DNA of 13,018 nt from Flavobacteriales bacterium (GTDB lineage: Bacteria > Bacteroidota > Bacteroidia > Flavobacteriales_F > PHOS-HE28). How positions within the stretch are numbered: position 1 is the stretch's first letter; each line of letters starts with the position of its first letter. Shown piece after piece: positions 1 to 6,190 of this stretch. The DNA lies in NCBI GenBank assembly GCA_020437875.1, contig JAGQVR010000056.1, positions 1 through 13,018 on the forward strand. The letters are read 5' to 3'. Made by a program: the position numbers and the translations under genes. The notes beneath the pieces are model-generated. The model worked only from the letters and a program-made list of their open reading frames with translations, was not told the DNA's origin and did no database searches.

Positions 1-575
1 GCCTTCTGCTGGCTCCACAGGGCGAAGCGGTCCTGGTCCTCCCGGCTGATGGCCCGTTCCTCCAGCAGGTTCTCGGCGGTCTGGCCCATGCCATCGGTGC
101 CGTACTTCTCCTCCATGCGCGGGTTCACGAAGCGCCAGCCGAAGCTGCTGTCGAAGAGTTGGGCGTCGCGGCCGTACGGCGTGCTGGTCTTGTTCATCAC
201 CCACGGGCCACGGGTCATGTGCTCCACGCCACCGGCGATGAACAGGTCGCCATTGTCCGCAGCGATGGCCCGGCCGGCCTGCACCACGGCGCTCATGCCG
301 GAGGCACAGAGGCGGTTCACGGTCTCGCCGGGAACGGTCACAGGCATGCCTGCCAGGAGCAAGGCCATGCGCGCCACGTTCCGGTTGTCCTCACCGGCTT
401 GGTTGGCACAGCCCAGGATCACATCATCAACAGCAGCCGGGTCCAGGCCGGGATGCCTTTCGAGCAGGGCCTTGATCACGTGTGCCGCCAGGTCGTCGGC
501 TCGGACCGGTGAGAGACTACCGGTGAAACTGCCGATGGGTGTCCTGATAGCGTCGACGAGGTAGGCTGCCTTCAT
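1..575 (-). CDS. paaJ: 3-oxoadipyl-CoA/3-oxo-5,6-dehydrosuberyl-CoA thiolase, N-terminal part (runs off left edge)
   Basis: This frame has no stop from the ATG at 575 to the edge, giving 191 residues of a thiolase usually near 400 residues. The start reads MKAAYLVDAIRTPIGSF, the classic beginning of the PcaF/PaaJ branch. The nucleophilic cysteine lies in NRLCASG at residue 90, followed by the family segment GGVEHMTRGPWVM near residues 115-127. The enzyme is cytoplasmic and cleaves 3-oxoacyl-CoA intermediates of phenylacetate breakdown with CoA, releasing acetyl-CoA and finally succinyl-CoA. The catalytic His and second Cys lie beyond the window. A generic acetyl-CoA acetyltransferase is possible from the fragment alone, but the other paa genes and the PcaF-like N-terminus favour PaaJ. 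It is divergent from the SPFH gene, with 111 bases between the two starts. The -7-like box TACTTTCG sits 4 bases before the ATG. Confidence 0.9.
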   Translation of the reverse strand, partial: MKAAYLVDAIRTPIGSFTGSLSPVRADDLAAHVIKALLERHPGLDPAAVDDVILGCANQAGEDNRNVARMALLLAGMPVTVPGETVNRLCASGMSAVVQAGRAIAADNGDLFIAGGVEHMTRGPWVMNKTSTPYGRDAQLFDSSFGWRFVNPRMEEKYGTDGMGQTAENLLEERAISREDQDRFALWSQQK

Positions 576-579
576 GCGG

Positions 580-587
580 CGAAAGTA
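580..587 (-). promoter_or_regulatory. Candidate -7 box for paaJ (near-leaderless)
   Basis: On the minus strand TACTTTCG is followed by CCGC and then the paaJ ATG. It matches the Bacteroidota -7 consensus TAnnTTTG at 5 of 6 fixed positions. No good -33 TTTG is visible; the nearest is a TTC 17 bases upstream. If used, transcription would start at or within a few bases of the ATG. Confidence 0.45.
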
Positions 588-621
588 CCACGACCCTTGC
601 ACCGGAACCTCTCCATGGGGC

Positions 622-651
622 TTGGTGGGTATTGGCCGACCCTGTATTTTG
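622..651 (+). promoter_or_regulatory. Candidate promoter for the SPFH gene
   Basis: A TTG at 622-624 and TATTTTG at 645-651 are separated by 20 bases, close to the Bacteroidota -33/-7 arrangement (TTTG, then TAnnTTTG), though the -7 box is one base short. A start near 656-658 would leave a leader of about 30 bases before the ATG at 687. The same TTG-N20 spacing is seen in front of ogt. Confidence 0.35.
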
Positions 652-686
652 CAGGGCTGCGCCCGAAGGCGCCAAACCACCCACCC

Positions 687-2081
687 ATGCTCACCATCAT
701 CGGAGTCCTGCTCATCCTGCTCGGCATTGCCGCGATCGCCCTGCGCAAGTACGAGCGGGACCGGAACGCGGACATCGCAGAAGCCATACGTACTTCGCGT
801 CCCGCGCCGAAGCCTTTCCACAACCCGCTCACATTCAAGCCTACCTGGCCGATCCTCGCCGGCGTGTTGGTGATCATGCTCAACGGTTTCTTCTTCTGGG
901 CCGAGGCGGGTACCGCCTACGCGGTGCAGTATCCGTGGGGTGGCGATAAGATGGTGAAGACGCAGGGCCTGAAGACGAAGTATTGGGGGCGCACCATCGC
1001 CCTGTCCTACGAGATCTCGATCAAGGACATCATCCCCGAGCGGAACGGGGAGGACAAGGAATCGCTGAAGAACGACCTCGGGACGTACAACCGCACGGCC
1101 AGCCAGTGGGAGTTCGCGGATGCGATCAAGGCGGATATCGCCACGGCCGTCGTCGTGGGTGTCAGCATCGACGATGAGGACCAGTTCCTGCGTATGGCGG
1201 ACCGCAACCGTTCCGAACAGAAGCTGATATCCGGTCGCGTGATGCCCAACATCGACGCGGCGCTGAAGAACACCTGCAAATTGATGGACGCCCAGGACTA
1301 CATCTCCGGCCAGGCCTCGGAGTTCGACCGCTACTTCCGGGACCAGCTCGAGAACGGGACCTATCTCGTTGAGGAGTATTACCAGGAACAGGATGAGCCG
1401 GAGGTGATCGGCGATACCATGATCGTGCGCGCCATCCAGCCGCGCAATGCCACGAAGCAGAAGCGCTACCGCATCAAGCGCGACGGCCAGGGCACGATCC
1501 TGCGCGACAACAAGAGCAACACGCTCGCGCAATACGGCGTACGGATCTACCAGGCACAGGTGACGGGCATCGACTGGGAGAGCTCCTTCGATGAGCGCCT
1601 CCAGCTGCAGAAGGAGCAGGTGGCACAGACGCAGTTGGAGAAGCAGGAGGCCGAGAAGGAATTCTACCGCGCCAAGAAGGAGGTGGCCAAGGGGGAATCG
1701 GACAAGGCCGCTGAACGGGCACGACTGGAGAAAGAGCAGATCCAGCAGACCATCGAGGCGGAGACCCGCGCCAAGGTGGCCGAGCAGGACCTCATCGCCG
1801 AGAAGAAGCGATACGAGGTGGAACAGTTCAAGGCAAAGAGCAAGATGGTGGAGGCGGACGCCACCTACTACGAGAACAGCAAGCGCGTGGCGGCGGGTCT
1901 CACTCCCCAGGAGCGCGCACAGCTCGAGAAGGAGATCGCCATCGGCGTGGCCGAGCAGCTCAAACAGCTCACCCTGCCTTCAACGGTCATCACCACAGGG
2001 GGTGGCGGCAAGGACAATACAAGCCTGCTGGAGAGCCTGATCGGGGCCGAACTAGCGCGGAAGATGATGGCCGGGAACTGA
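687..2081 (+). CDS. SPFH/band-7 domain membrane protein with long coiled coil
   Basis: The product has 464 residues. Two hydrophobic segments at about residues 2-19 and 54-72 can act as an N-terminal membrane anchor. A beta-rich region resembling the SPFH/band-7 (prohibitin, flotillin, HflK) fold follows to about residue 300. Residues 302-400 are a charged Glu/Lys/Gln/Ala coiled coil. The tail is short, with a Gly-rich GGGG, and ends in a small helix. Such proteins form oligomeric scaffolds at the cytoplasmic membrane; no enzyme activity is implied and the client is unknown. The frame is open for 30 more codons upstream (from 597), but those residues would cross the candidate promoter, and the ATG at 687 puts the first membrane segment directly at the N-terminus, so I use 687. 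The assignment to SPFH rests on overall layout and coiled-coil composition rather than one diagnostic motif. Confidence 0.78.
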   Translation: MLTIIGVLLILLGIAAIALRKYERDRNADIAEAIRTSRPAPKPFHNPLTFKPTWPILAGVLVIMLNGFFFWAEAGTAYAVQYPWGGDKMVKTQGLKTKYWGRTIALSYEISIKDIIPERNGEDKESLKNDLGTYNRTASQWEFADAIKADIATAVVVGVSIDDEDQFLRMADRNRSEQKLISGRVMPNIDAALKNTCKLMDAQDYISGQASEFDRYFRDQLENGTYLVEEYYQEQDEPEVIGDTMIVRAIQPRNATKQKRYRIKRDGQGTILRDNKSNTLAQYGVRIYQAQVTGIDWESSFDERLQLQKEQVAQTQLEKQEAEKEFYRAKKEVAKGESDKAAERARLEKEQIQQTIEAETRAKVAEQDLIAEKKRYEVEQFKAKSKMVEADATYYENSKRVAAGLTPQERAQLEKEIAIGVAEQLKQLTLPSTVITTGGGGKDNTSLLESLIGAELARKMMAGN

Positions 2082-2094
2082 GGCTGGTCCTCAG
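2078..2094. terminator. Small inverted repeat between convergent stop codons
   Basis: CTGAGG and CCTCAG pair around the 5-base loop CTGGT. The TGA of the SPFH gene (2079-2081) and the TGA of the thioesterase on the other strand (2091-2093) occupy mirror-image positions in the two arms. The two genes converge with 9 bases between them. The 6-bp stem has no clear T tract on either side, so it would be a weak terminator at best. Confidence 0.3.
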
Positions 2095-2378
2095 ACCTCC
2101 CACGGTTTGCCCGTACGGTACACTGTTCCTTTGAATAGCGCCACGCGTTCTCCACGCTGGTTGGAGACCTCGATGTGGTAGATCCCGATGCGGTTGCTCA
2201 GGTTCATCTCCTCCGAGATGGCCGTGAGCTCATCGCCCTCCTTCACAGGCTTGGTGTGGCTGATGGACGTCTCGACGGACACGGCTTGGATCCCATGTGA
2301 GTTGGAGGCGAAGGCCAGGCAACTGTCGGCGAGCGAGTACGTGATCCCTCCGTGGGCGATCGTGAAGCCGTTCAGCAT
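2091..2378 (-). CDS. C-terminal hotdog portion of the split PaaI, possible reinitiation product
   Basis: This is the 95-residue open frame after the amber codon of the interrupted thioesterase. It starts at an ATG separated from the TAG by one GAG codon (TAGGAGATG), an arrangement that could allow termination-reinitiation. It holds HGG and the Asp-containing LADS motif but lacks the first 45 residues, so the hotdog fold would miss its N-terminal strand and helix unless the 43-residue N-terminal piece associates with it. Independent function is speculative. Confidence 0.45.
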   Translation of the reverse strand: MLNGFTIAHGGITYSLADSCLAFASNSHGIQAVSVETSISHTKPVKEGDELTAISEEMNLSNRIGIYHIEVSNQRGERVALFKGTVYRTGKPWEV

Positions 2379-2513
2379 CTCCTAACGCACGGTCATGCGC
2401 AGGACGCAGGCACCGGGACCCACCGCCACGCGCTCGATCCCCAGCCAGATGCTGAAGGGGTCATTGTCGTACATCCGGGCAACGACGAGCTCGGCCCGCT
2501 TCTGATCATCCAT
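2091..2513 (-). pseudogene. paaI: PaaI-type hotdog acyl-CoA thioesterase, interrupted by one in-frame TAG
   Basis: The frame from the ATG at 2513 encodes 43 residues (MDDQKRAELVVARMYDNDPF onward, ending VLRMTVR). It then meets TAG at 2384-2382 and continues in the same frame through GAG and ATG (2378) for 95 residues starting MLNGFTIAHGG. Counting the stop as one residue, the total is 140, the length of E. coli PaaI as I recall it. The recalled alignment runs through without a gap (MTV..QMLNG against MTVR*EMLNG). HGGITYSLADS keeps the His-Gly-Gly motif and the catalytic Asp (D63). PaaI hydrolyses phenylacetyl-CoA and ring-hydroxylated or stalled CoA esters, protecting the CoA pool. Apart from the amber codon the gene looks intact. 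It may be a fresh pseudogene, a base-call error, a readthrough gene, or a gene expressed in two pieces by stop-restart. Confidence 0.8.
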
Positions 2514-2518
2514 GTGCA

Positions 2519-2526
2519 CGAAAGTA
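2519..2526 (-). promoter_or_regulatory. Candidate -7 box for paaI
   Basis: TACTTTCG on the minus strand ends 5 bases before the paaI ATG and lies in the 17-base gap after the ogt stop. The 10-mer GGTACTTTCG is identical to the one before paaJ. This suggests paaI can be transcribed without ogt and that its N-terminal ATG at 2513 is genuine. Confidence 0.4.
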
Positions 2527-2530
2527 CCGT

Positions 2531-3052
2531 TCAGCCTGCGCCGAAGAGGTCCGGTGTCAGTACTCCTTCGTGTTCCAACAGCCACTTCTTGCGCCAGATG
2601 CCACCGATGTAGCCGGTGAGCAGACCGCCCGAGGAGAGCACGCGATGGCACGGCACGATGATGGGGATCGGGTTGCTCCCGCAGGCATTACCCACCGTAC
2701 GAGCGATGGCCTTGCCACCGATCCGGTCCGCCAGCGCTTGATAGGTGGTCGACTGACCGTATGGTATCGCCTCCAGCATGCCCCGGACGAGCTGTTGGAA
2801 TCGTGTCCCCAGCCGTTGGACAGGCAGATGGAACTGTTGCCGTTGGCCCCGGAAATAGGCTTCGAGCTGGCGCTGTGCTTCCGTCAGGATCGATGGATGT
2901 CTGGCCTGTCGCACATGCAACGCATCGAAGGAAAGTCGGGTGATCACCGCACCATCGCTCTCCACCCACAACTTCCCGATCGGGCTTTCCACCACCGCCA
3001 CATGCAGCGGTGCGAACAGTTCGGGTTCCGGGGTCTTCGGTCGGCTGGGCAT
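2531..3052 (-). CDS. ogt: Methylated-DNA--[protein]-cysteine S-methyltransferase (Ogt type)
   Basis: The product has 173 residues. It repairs O6-methylguanine by irreversible transfer of the methyl group to its own cysteine. The active-site PCHRV is at residues 134-138 (acceptor Cys135) inside NPIPIIVPCHRV. Upstream are the helix-turn-helix-like RGMLEAIPYGQSTTYQALA (90-108) and the arginine-finger/recognition region GGKAIARTVGNA. Downstream, LTGYIGG and RKKWLLEHE complete the family signature. The N-terminal domain (18-80) is the short variable type with no Ada metal-binding cysteines, so it is a stand-alone repair enzyme. The gene is divergent from the DUF2461 gene with 33 bases between starts and lies 17 bases upstream of paaI on the same strand. 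No link to phenylacetate metabolism is known. Confidence 0.95.
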   Translation of the reverse strand: MPSRPKTPEPELFAPLHVAVVESPIGKLWVESDGAVITRLSFDALHVRQARHPSILTEAQRQLEAYFRGQRQQFHLPVQRLGTRFQQLVRGMLEAIPYGQSTTYQALADRIGGKAIARTVGNACGSNPIPIIVPCHRVLSSGGLLTGYIGGIWRKKWLLEHEGVLTPDLFGAG

Positions 3053-3062
3053 GGCGCTCCGG

Positions 3063-3079
3063 TATCTTCGGGCAAATTA
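3063..3079. promoter_or_regulatory. Overlapping divergent promoters for ogt (-) and the DUF2461 gene (+)
   Basis: TATCTTCG at 3063-3070 on the plus strand resembles the -7 box TAnnTTTG and lies 15 bases before the DUF2461 ATG. On the minus strand TAATTTG (3079-3073) is a one-base-short -7 box 20 bases before the ogt ATG, with a TTG at 3102-3100 separated by 20 bases. Each core promoter would extend across the other. Confidence 0.4.
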
Positions 3080-3085
3080 CCCACG

Positions 3086-3751
3086 ATGGCCTGGTTCACC
3101 AACGACTTCAACGCCTTCTTCAAGGACCTCGCGAGGAACAACAACAAGGAGTGGTTCGATGCGAACCGGAAGCGCTATGAGGCGAGTGTGAAGAAGCCGT
3201 TCGAAGTCTTCGTGGCCGAGGCGATCAAGCGGATCGGGAAGCACGACAAGACTGTTCGTATCGAGCCGAAGGAGGCCATCTTCCGCATCAACCGGGACAT
3301 CCGCTTCAGCAAGGACAAGACCCCCTATAAGCTGAACACGTCGGCCATCATCTCACCGGCCGGTCGTAAGGACCACGCGACGCCGGGCATCTACTTCGAA
3401 CTGGGGCCGGAAAGTGTGAAGTTCTACGGGGGAGCCTACCAGCCGGAAAAGGAACAGCTGGAGCGCATCCGCACGGCGATCATGCGCGATCCGAAGGGAT
3501 TCCGGAAGACCATTGAGAACAAGGCCTTCACCGCCATGTTCGACGGGGTGCTCGGCGATGCCAACAAGGTGCTGCCAGTGGAGTTCAAGGAGGCGGCGAA
3601 GAAGGAACCCTTGATCGCCAACAAACAGTTCTATGTGGGAGCGGAGCTGCCGGCCAAATTGGTGGCCGACCCGAAGTTGATGGACCGACTGATGGACCAT
3701 TACCTGGCCATGTGCCCGTTCAACGCATGGCTGACCGCTGCGATGCGTTGA
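3086..3751 (+). CDS. DUF2461 (TIGR02453-type) family protein
   Basis: The product has 221 residues, the usual size for this family. NNNKEWFDANRKRYE (residues 18-32) and FRINRDIRFSKDKTPYK (66-82) are the conserved blocks by which I recognise it, followed by a GIYFELGP segment and a C-terminal domain rich in lysine. The biochemical role is unknown; no signal peptide or membrane segment is visible, so it is probably cytoplasmic. The frame stays open upstream to 2570 through antisense ogt sequence, but the ATG at 3086 begins exactly at the family N-terminus (MAWFTNDFNAFFKDLA) and has a -7-like box 15 bases before it, so I use that start. It ends 11 bases before a strong bidirectional hairpin. Confidence 0.9.
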   Translation: MAWFTNDFNAFFKDLARNNNKEWFDANRKRYEASVKKPFEVFVAEAIKRIGKHDKTVRIEPKEAIFRINRDIRFSKDKTPYKLNTSAIISPAGRKDHATPGIYFELGPESVKFYGGAYQPEKEQLERIRTAIMRDPKGFRKTIENKAFTAMFDGVLGDANKVLPVEFKEAAKKEPLIANKQFYVGAELPAKLVADPKLMDRLMDHYLAMCPFNAWLTAAMR

Positions 3752-3762
3752 CCCGGAAAGAA

Positions 3763-3789
3763 GAAGCGCCCGCCGATGGCGAGCGCTTC
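3763..3789. terminator. Bidirectional terminator between the DUF2461 and YceI genes
   Basis: GAAGCGC pairs with GCGCTTC (7 bp), then after a C/A mismatch CGCC pairs with GGCG around the loop GAT. The stem lies in the 60-base gap between convergent genes. Read on the minus strand it is followed by TTCTTTCC, a modest U-rich tract suited to ending the YceI gene; on the plus strand it is followed by CCCACTTTC, which is weaker. Confidence 0.7.
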
Positions 3790-3811
3790 CCCACTTTCAC
3801 CGAAAGGGATC

Positions 3812-4465
3812 TCAGTTGGCGGTGCCGCTGAGTTCCACGGACAGTTCGATCGCATTGTTCAGGACCACGTCCTTCATGGGCGCCTTCCAGGCCACACCGT
3901 ACTTCTGACGGTCGAAGGAGAGTTTGCCGGTGGCCTTGGCCGTTCCGTTCTCTTCGGTCACCGCGATGTCGGTCACCTTCTCCTCGTTGGTCTTGCCGCG
4001 AACCGTCAGGTTGCCGACGGCGGTGTTGCCATCCACGCTGGTGATCTCGAAGGTCGCGGTCGGGAAGCTGTCCACCGCGAAGAAGTCGGCGCTGCTCAGG
4101 TGACCCACGAGCATGCTGCGGGTGCCTTGCTTGGCATCGTCAGCGGCATAGTTGCTGTCGAGCGGGGTGATGCTCTTCATATCCACGCTGAAGGTCCCAC
4201 CGCCGAGCATGCCGCCTTTCACGCTGAACTTGCCTTCGGTCAGTTTCACGGTGCCATGGTGGCTCTTCACACCAAGCATGGTGCCGGTCCAGGTCACCTG
4301 GCTACCAGCCACATCAACGGCATAGGTTTTCTCCATTGCAGCGACCTGCGCGAGGCTGTCCTGCATCTGCTTCTCTTTCGCTGCCTTGATCTCGGCTTCG
4401 CTTGGGCCACAGGCTACGAATGCGACGGCGGCGAATGCGATGACGGGCAGTACGGGGGATCTCAT
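3812..4465 (-). CDS. YceI-like domain lipoprotein
   Basis: The product has 217 residues. The N-terminus MRSPVLPVIAFAAVAFVACG is a short lipoprotein signal peptide with lipobox FVAC and the lipidated cysteine at position 19. A charged helical linker (about 22-45) leads to a YceI-like domain from about residue 46 to the end. The domain is recognisable from YAVDVAGSQVTWTG near its start, the KSHHGTVKLTEGKFSV segment, HLSSADFFAVDSFPTATFEI and TVRGKTNEEKVTDI. YceI domains are lipocalin-like barrels that bind long polyisoprenoid or other amphipathic lipids; the ligand here is unknown. The protein should sit on a membrane facing the periplasm. The gene lies 89 bases downstream of paaH on the same strand but probably has its own promoter, and it ends at a bidirectional terminator. 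Confidence 0.88.
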   Translation of the reverse strand: MRSPVLPVIAFAAVAFVACGPSEAEIKAAKEKQMQDSLAQVAAMEKTYAVDVAGSQVTWTGTMLGVKSHHGTVKLTEGKFSVKGGMLGGGTFSVDMKSITPLDSNYAADDAKQGTRSMLVGHLSSADFFAVDSFPTATFEITSVDGNTAVGNLTVRGKTNEEKVTDIAVTEENGTAKATGKLSFDRQKYGVAWKAPMKDVVLNNAIELSVELSGTAN

Positions 4466-4492
4466 CTTGGGTTGAAGGGTTGTTTAGAGTCG

Positions 4493-4500
4493 CAAAGGAA
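4493..4500 (-). promoter_or_regulatory. Possible -7 box for the YceI lipoprotein gene
   Basis: In the 89-base gap after paaH the minus strand carries TTCCTTTG, 5 of 6 matches to TAnnTTTG, 27 bases before the ATG. A TTTC lies 20 bases upstream of it. A competing TATTTG at 4509-4504 overlaps this region. Support is weak, but the gap is clearly AT-richer than its flanks. Confidence 0.25.
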
Positions 4501-4554
4501 AAGCAAATATGCTTACCATGGAAAGTAATTCTCGATTTTCGACGAAACCCCGGT

Positions 4555-5718
4555 TCAGCGCAACGAATTACCTTTCAACGTGGCCTCCAGGAGCAGGGGC
4601 GATGGTCGGTACCGGTCTTCACCATACCGGGCCTGAAGCACCAGGAGCACGTTCAACCAGTGCTTCGCACCCAGTTCATCCGCCCAAGCCAGCAGCCCTT
4701 TCGGGTAGTTGACGCCCTTGGTCATCGCCCGATCGATATCCGCCGCGGAGGCCACCTGCCAGAAGAGCGCATCCGCCGCTTCGTTGATCAACATGGCCAG
4801 GATCCGCTCGACGATCGCGGCCGCCAACGCTGGATCGACCGGTATGACGGGTTCGGATGCCCCATCAACGTAGCTGTAGTAACCACGACCGCTCTTCCTG
4901 CCCAGTCGTCCGCTTTCCACCTGGCGTTGCTGGGTGAAGCTCGGCTTGTACCGCGGGTCGTAGAAGAACGCCTCCCAGACCGTCCGCGTCACCGTGAAGT
5001 TGATGTCGTTGCCGATCAGGTCCATCAGTTCGAAGGGACCCATGCGGAAACCGACGCCCTTCATGGCCGCATCGATCGTGGGCATGTCGGCGATGCCCTC
5101 CTCGAAGATCCGGATCGCCTCCCCGTAGAAGGGTCGTGCCACACGGTTCACGATGAAGCCGGGTGTGTCCTTGCAGACCACCGGCGCTTTCCCCCAGGCC
5201 TGCATCAAGGTCGCCATGCGTGTGGCCAGGGTCCCATCGGTCGCCAGTCCCGGCACCACCTCCACCAGGGGCAGGAGCGGGGCGGGATTGAAGAAGTGCA
5301 GCCCGATCACGCGCTCTGGGGTCGCACATGCGCCAGCGATCGCGGTAACGCTCAACGACGAGGTGTTGGTGGCCAGCACCGCCTCGTGTGGCAGGATGGT
5401 CTCGAGTTCAGCGACGAGCCTCTTCTTCACACCGAGATCCTCGATGATGGCTTCGATCACCAACCCGCAACCGGCGAGTTCCTTCAGGTCTGTGGCAGGC
5501 ACGATCCGTGCAAGGGTCGCCTTCGCTTCTTCGGCGCTCAACTTGCCCTTCTCCACCAGCCTGTCGAAGGTCTTGGTCAGCCCGGCGACCGCCTTGTCCA
5601 CGGCCTCCTTCCGCGTGTCGAACAGGTAGGTGGTGTGTCCGGCTTGTGCGGCCACCTGTGCGATACCGCTGCCCATGGTGCCGGCGCCGATGACTGCGAC
5701 CTTCATTGAGCTATCCAT
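4555..5718 (-). CDS. paaH: 3-hydroxyacyl-CoA dehydrogenase of the phenylacetate pathway
   Basis: The product has 387 residues. It oxidises 3-hydroxyadipyl-CoA to 3-oxoadipyl-CoA with NAD+. The Rossmann motif GAGTMGSG is at 11-18, TNTSSLSV at 118-125, and HFFNP at 141-145 with the catalytic His141 and the paired Glu153. DTPGFIVNR opens the C-terminal 3HCDH domain, which contains FRMGPFELMDLIGND, and a second 3HCDH-like segment follows to the end. It is shorter than the E. coli PaaH I recall (about 475 residues) but complete as a dehydrogenase. I choose the ATG at 5718 (MDSSMKVAVIGAG) because the box GATCTTCG lies exactly 4 bases before it, as in paaG; the ATG at 5706 is the alternative. The first 8 bases overlap the end of the upstream small gene. 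A housekeeping butyryl-type dehydrogenase cannot be excluded without context. Confidence 0.92.
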   Translation of the reverse strand: MDSSMKVAVIGAGTMGSGIAQVAAQAGHTTYLFDTRKEAVDKAVAGLTKTFDRLVEKGKLSAEEAKATLARIVPATDLKELAGCGLVIEAIIEDLGVKKRLVAELETILPHEAVLATNTSSLSVTAIAGACATPERVIGLHFFNPAPLLPLVEVVPGLATDGTLATRMATLMQAWGKAPVVCKDTPGFIVNRVARPFYGEAIRIFEEGIADMPTIDAAMKGVGFRMGPFELMDLIGNDINFTVTRTVWEAFFYDPRYKPSFTQQRQVESGRLGRKSGRGYYSYVDGASEPVIPVDPALAAAIVERILAMLINEAADALFWQVASAADIDRAMTKGVNYPKGLLAWADELGAKHWLNVLLVLQARYGEDRYRPSPLLLEATLKGNSLR

Positions 5719-6190
5719 GTGGCGAAGATCGGATGTCATTTTGAGCGTCCAACGCACTTTCCAGTTCCGGGTTGTCGATCAATGATGCGAGGCTTGATAG
5801 TGATGATGCGTTGGAGCGCAACAGATCAAGCAACTCTCGATGTCTAAAATAGAGACGCACTTGATAGAAGATGGCTATCGGGAAGATCAACCTGAAAAGC
5901 ACGTCCTTCAGAAGGTTCCTTCGCCATTCGGACACATAGCGTCCCACTTGAAAGGTTCGGATGGATTCAGCTCTGGCGCCAATTTTCGTGCTATCTATCT
6001 GGGATGCATATTGTATACACCAATTCTTCGTCTCCGCAAGCATTGATGCGTATTCGACGAACGCGTCGTACTCGAACTCGTTCGTATGAGTAGCAGGTTC
6101 ATTCGAACGGATGAAGGAGTTCGTTCGTGCAAGTGTGTGCCTGACGAAGTTCGCCAGTTTCGCCCGGCTTATTTCACGGGTCTCCGTCAT
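5711..6190 (-). CDS. Unknown small protein with one membrane-prone segment, between paaG and paaH
   Basis: I do not recognise this family. The ATG at 6190 overlaps the paaG stop as ATGA, and the gene ends 8 bases inside the chosen paaH start, so it is sandwiched without free space and probably translationally coupled to paaG. The product has 159 residues: a helical, polar N-terminal region (1-90), a hydrophobic stretch VLFRLIFPIAIFYQVRLYF near 96-114, then a Leu/Ser-rich helical tail with LLDLLRSNASSLSSLASL. No signal peptide, cysteine cluster or enzyme motif is visible. Hand counts give 45-50% GC across 5881-6060, against 63% just inside paaG and 68% in paaA, so it is compositionally foreign to its neighbours. 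Coding status is inferred from the open frame, the ATGA junction and the tight packing; the frame remains open upstream antisense to nothing useful, so the 6190 start is preferred. Confidence 0.6.
   Translation of the reverse strand: MTETREISRAKLANFVRHTLARTNSFIRSNEPATHTNEFEYDAFVEYASMLAETKNWCIQYASQIDSTKIGARAESIRTFQVGRYVSEWRRNLLKDVLFRLIFPIAIFYQVRLYFRHRELLDLLRSNASSLSSLASLIDNPELESALDAQNDIRSSPHG
5723..5730 (-). promoter_or_regulatory. Candidate -7 box for paaH
   Basis: GATCTTCG on the minus strand is followed by CCAC and the ATG at 5718. The 12 bases before the ATG differ from those before paaG at one position only. The box lies inside the 3' end of the preceding small gene, so paaH could be transcribed separately from it. 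Confidence 0.42.

Noticed and set aside
2570..3085. N-terminal extension of the DUF2461 gene by about 170 residues
   Set aside because: The extension is antisense to ogt with its PCHRV active site; the ATG at 3086 fits the family start and has a promoter box before it.
4480..5709. Long open frame on the plus strand opposite paaH (409 codons)
   Set aside because: It is antisense to a clear 3-hydroxyacyl-CoA dehydrogenase; its translation is His/Arg/Gly-rich without recognisable motifs, as expected for the opposite strand of GC-rich coding DNA.
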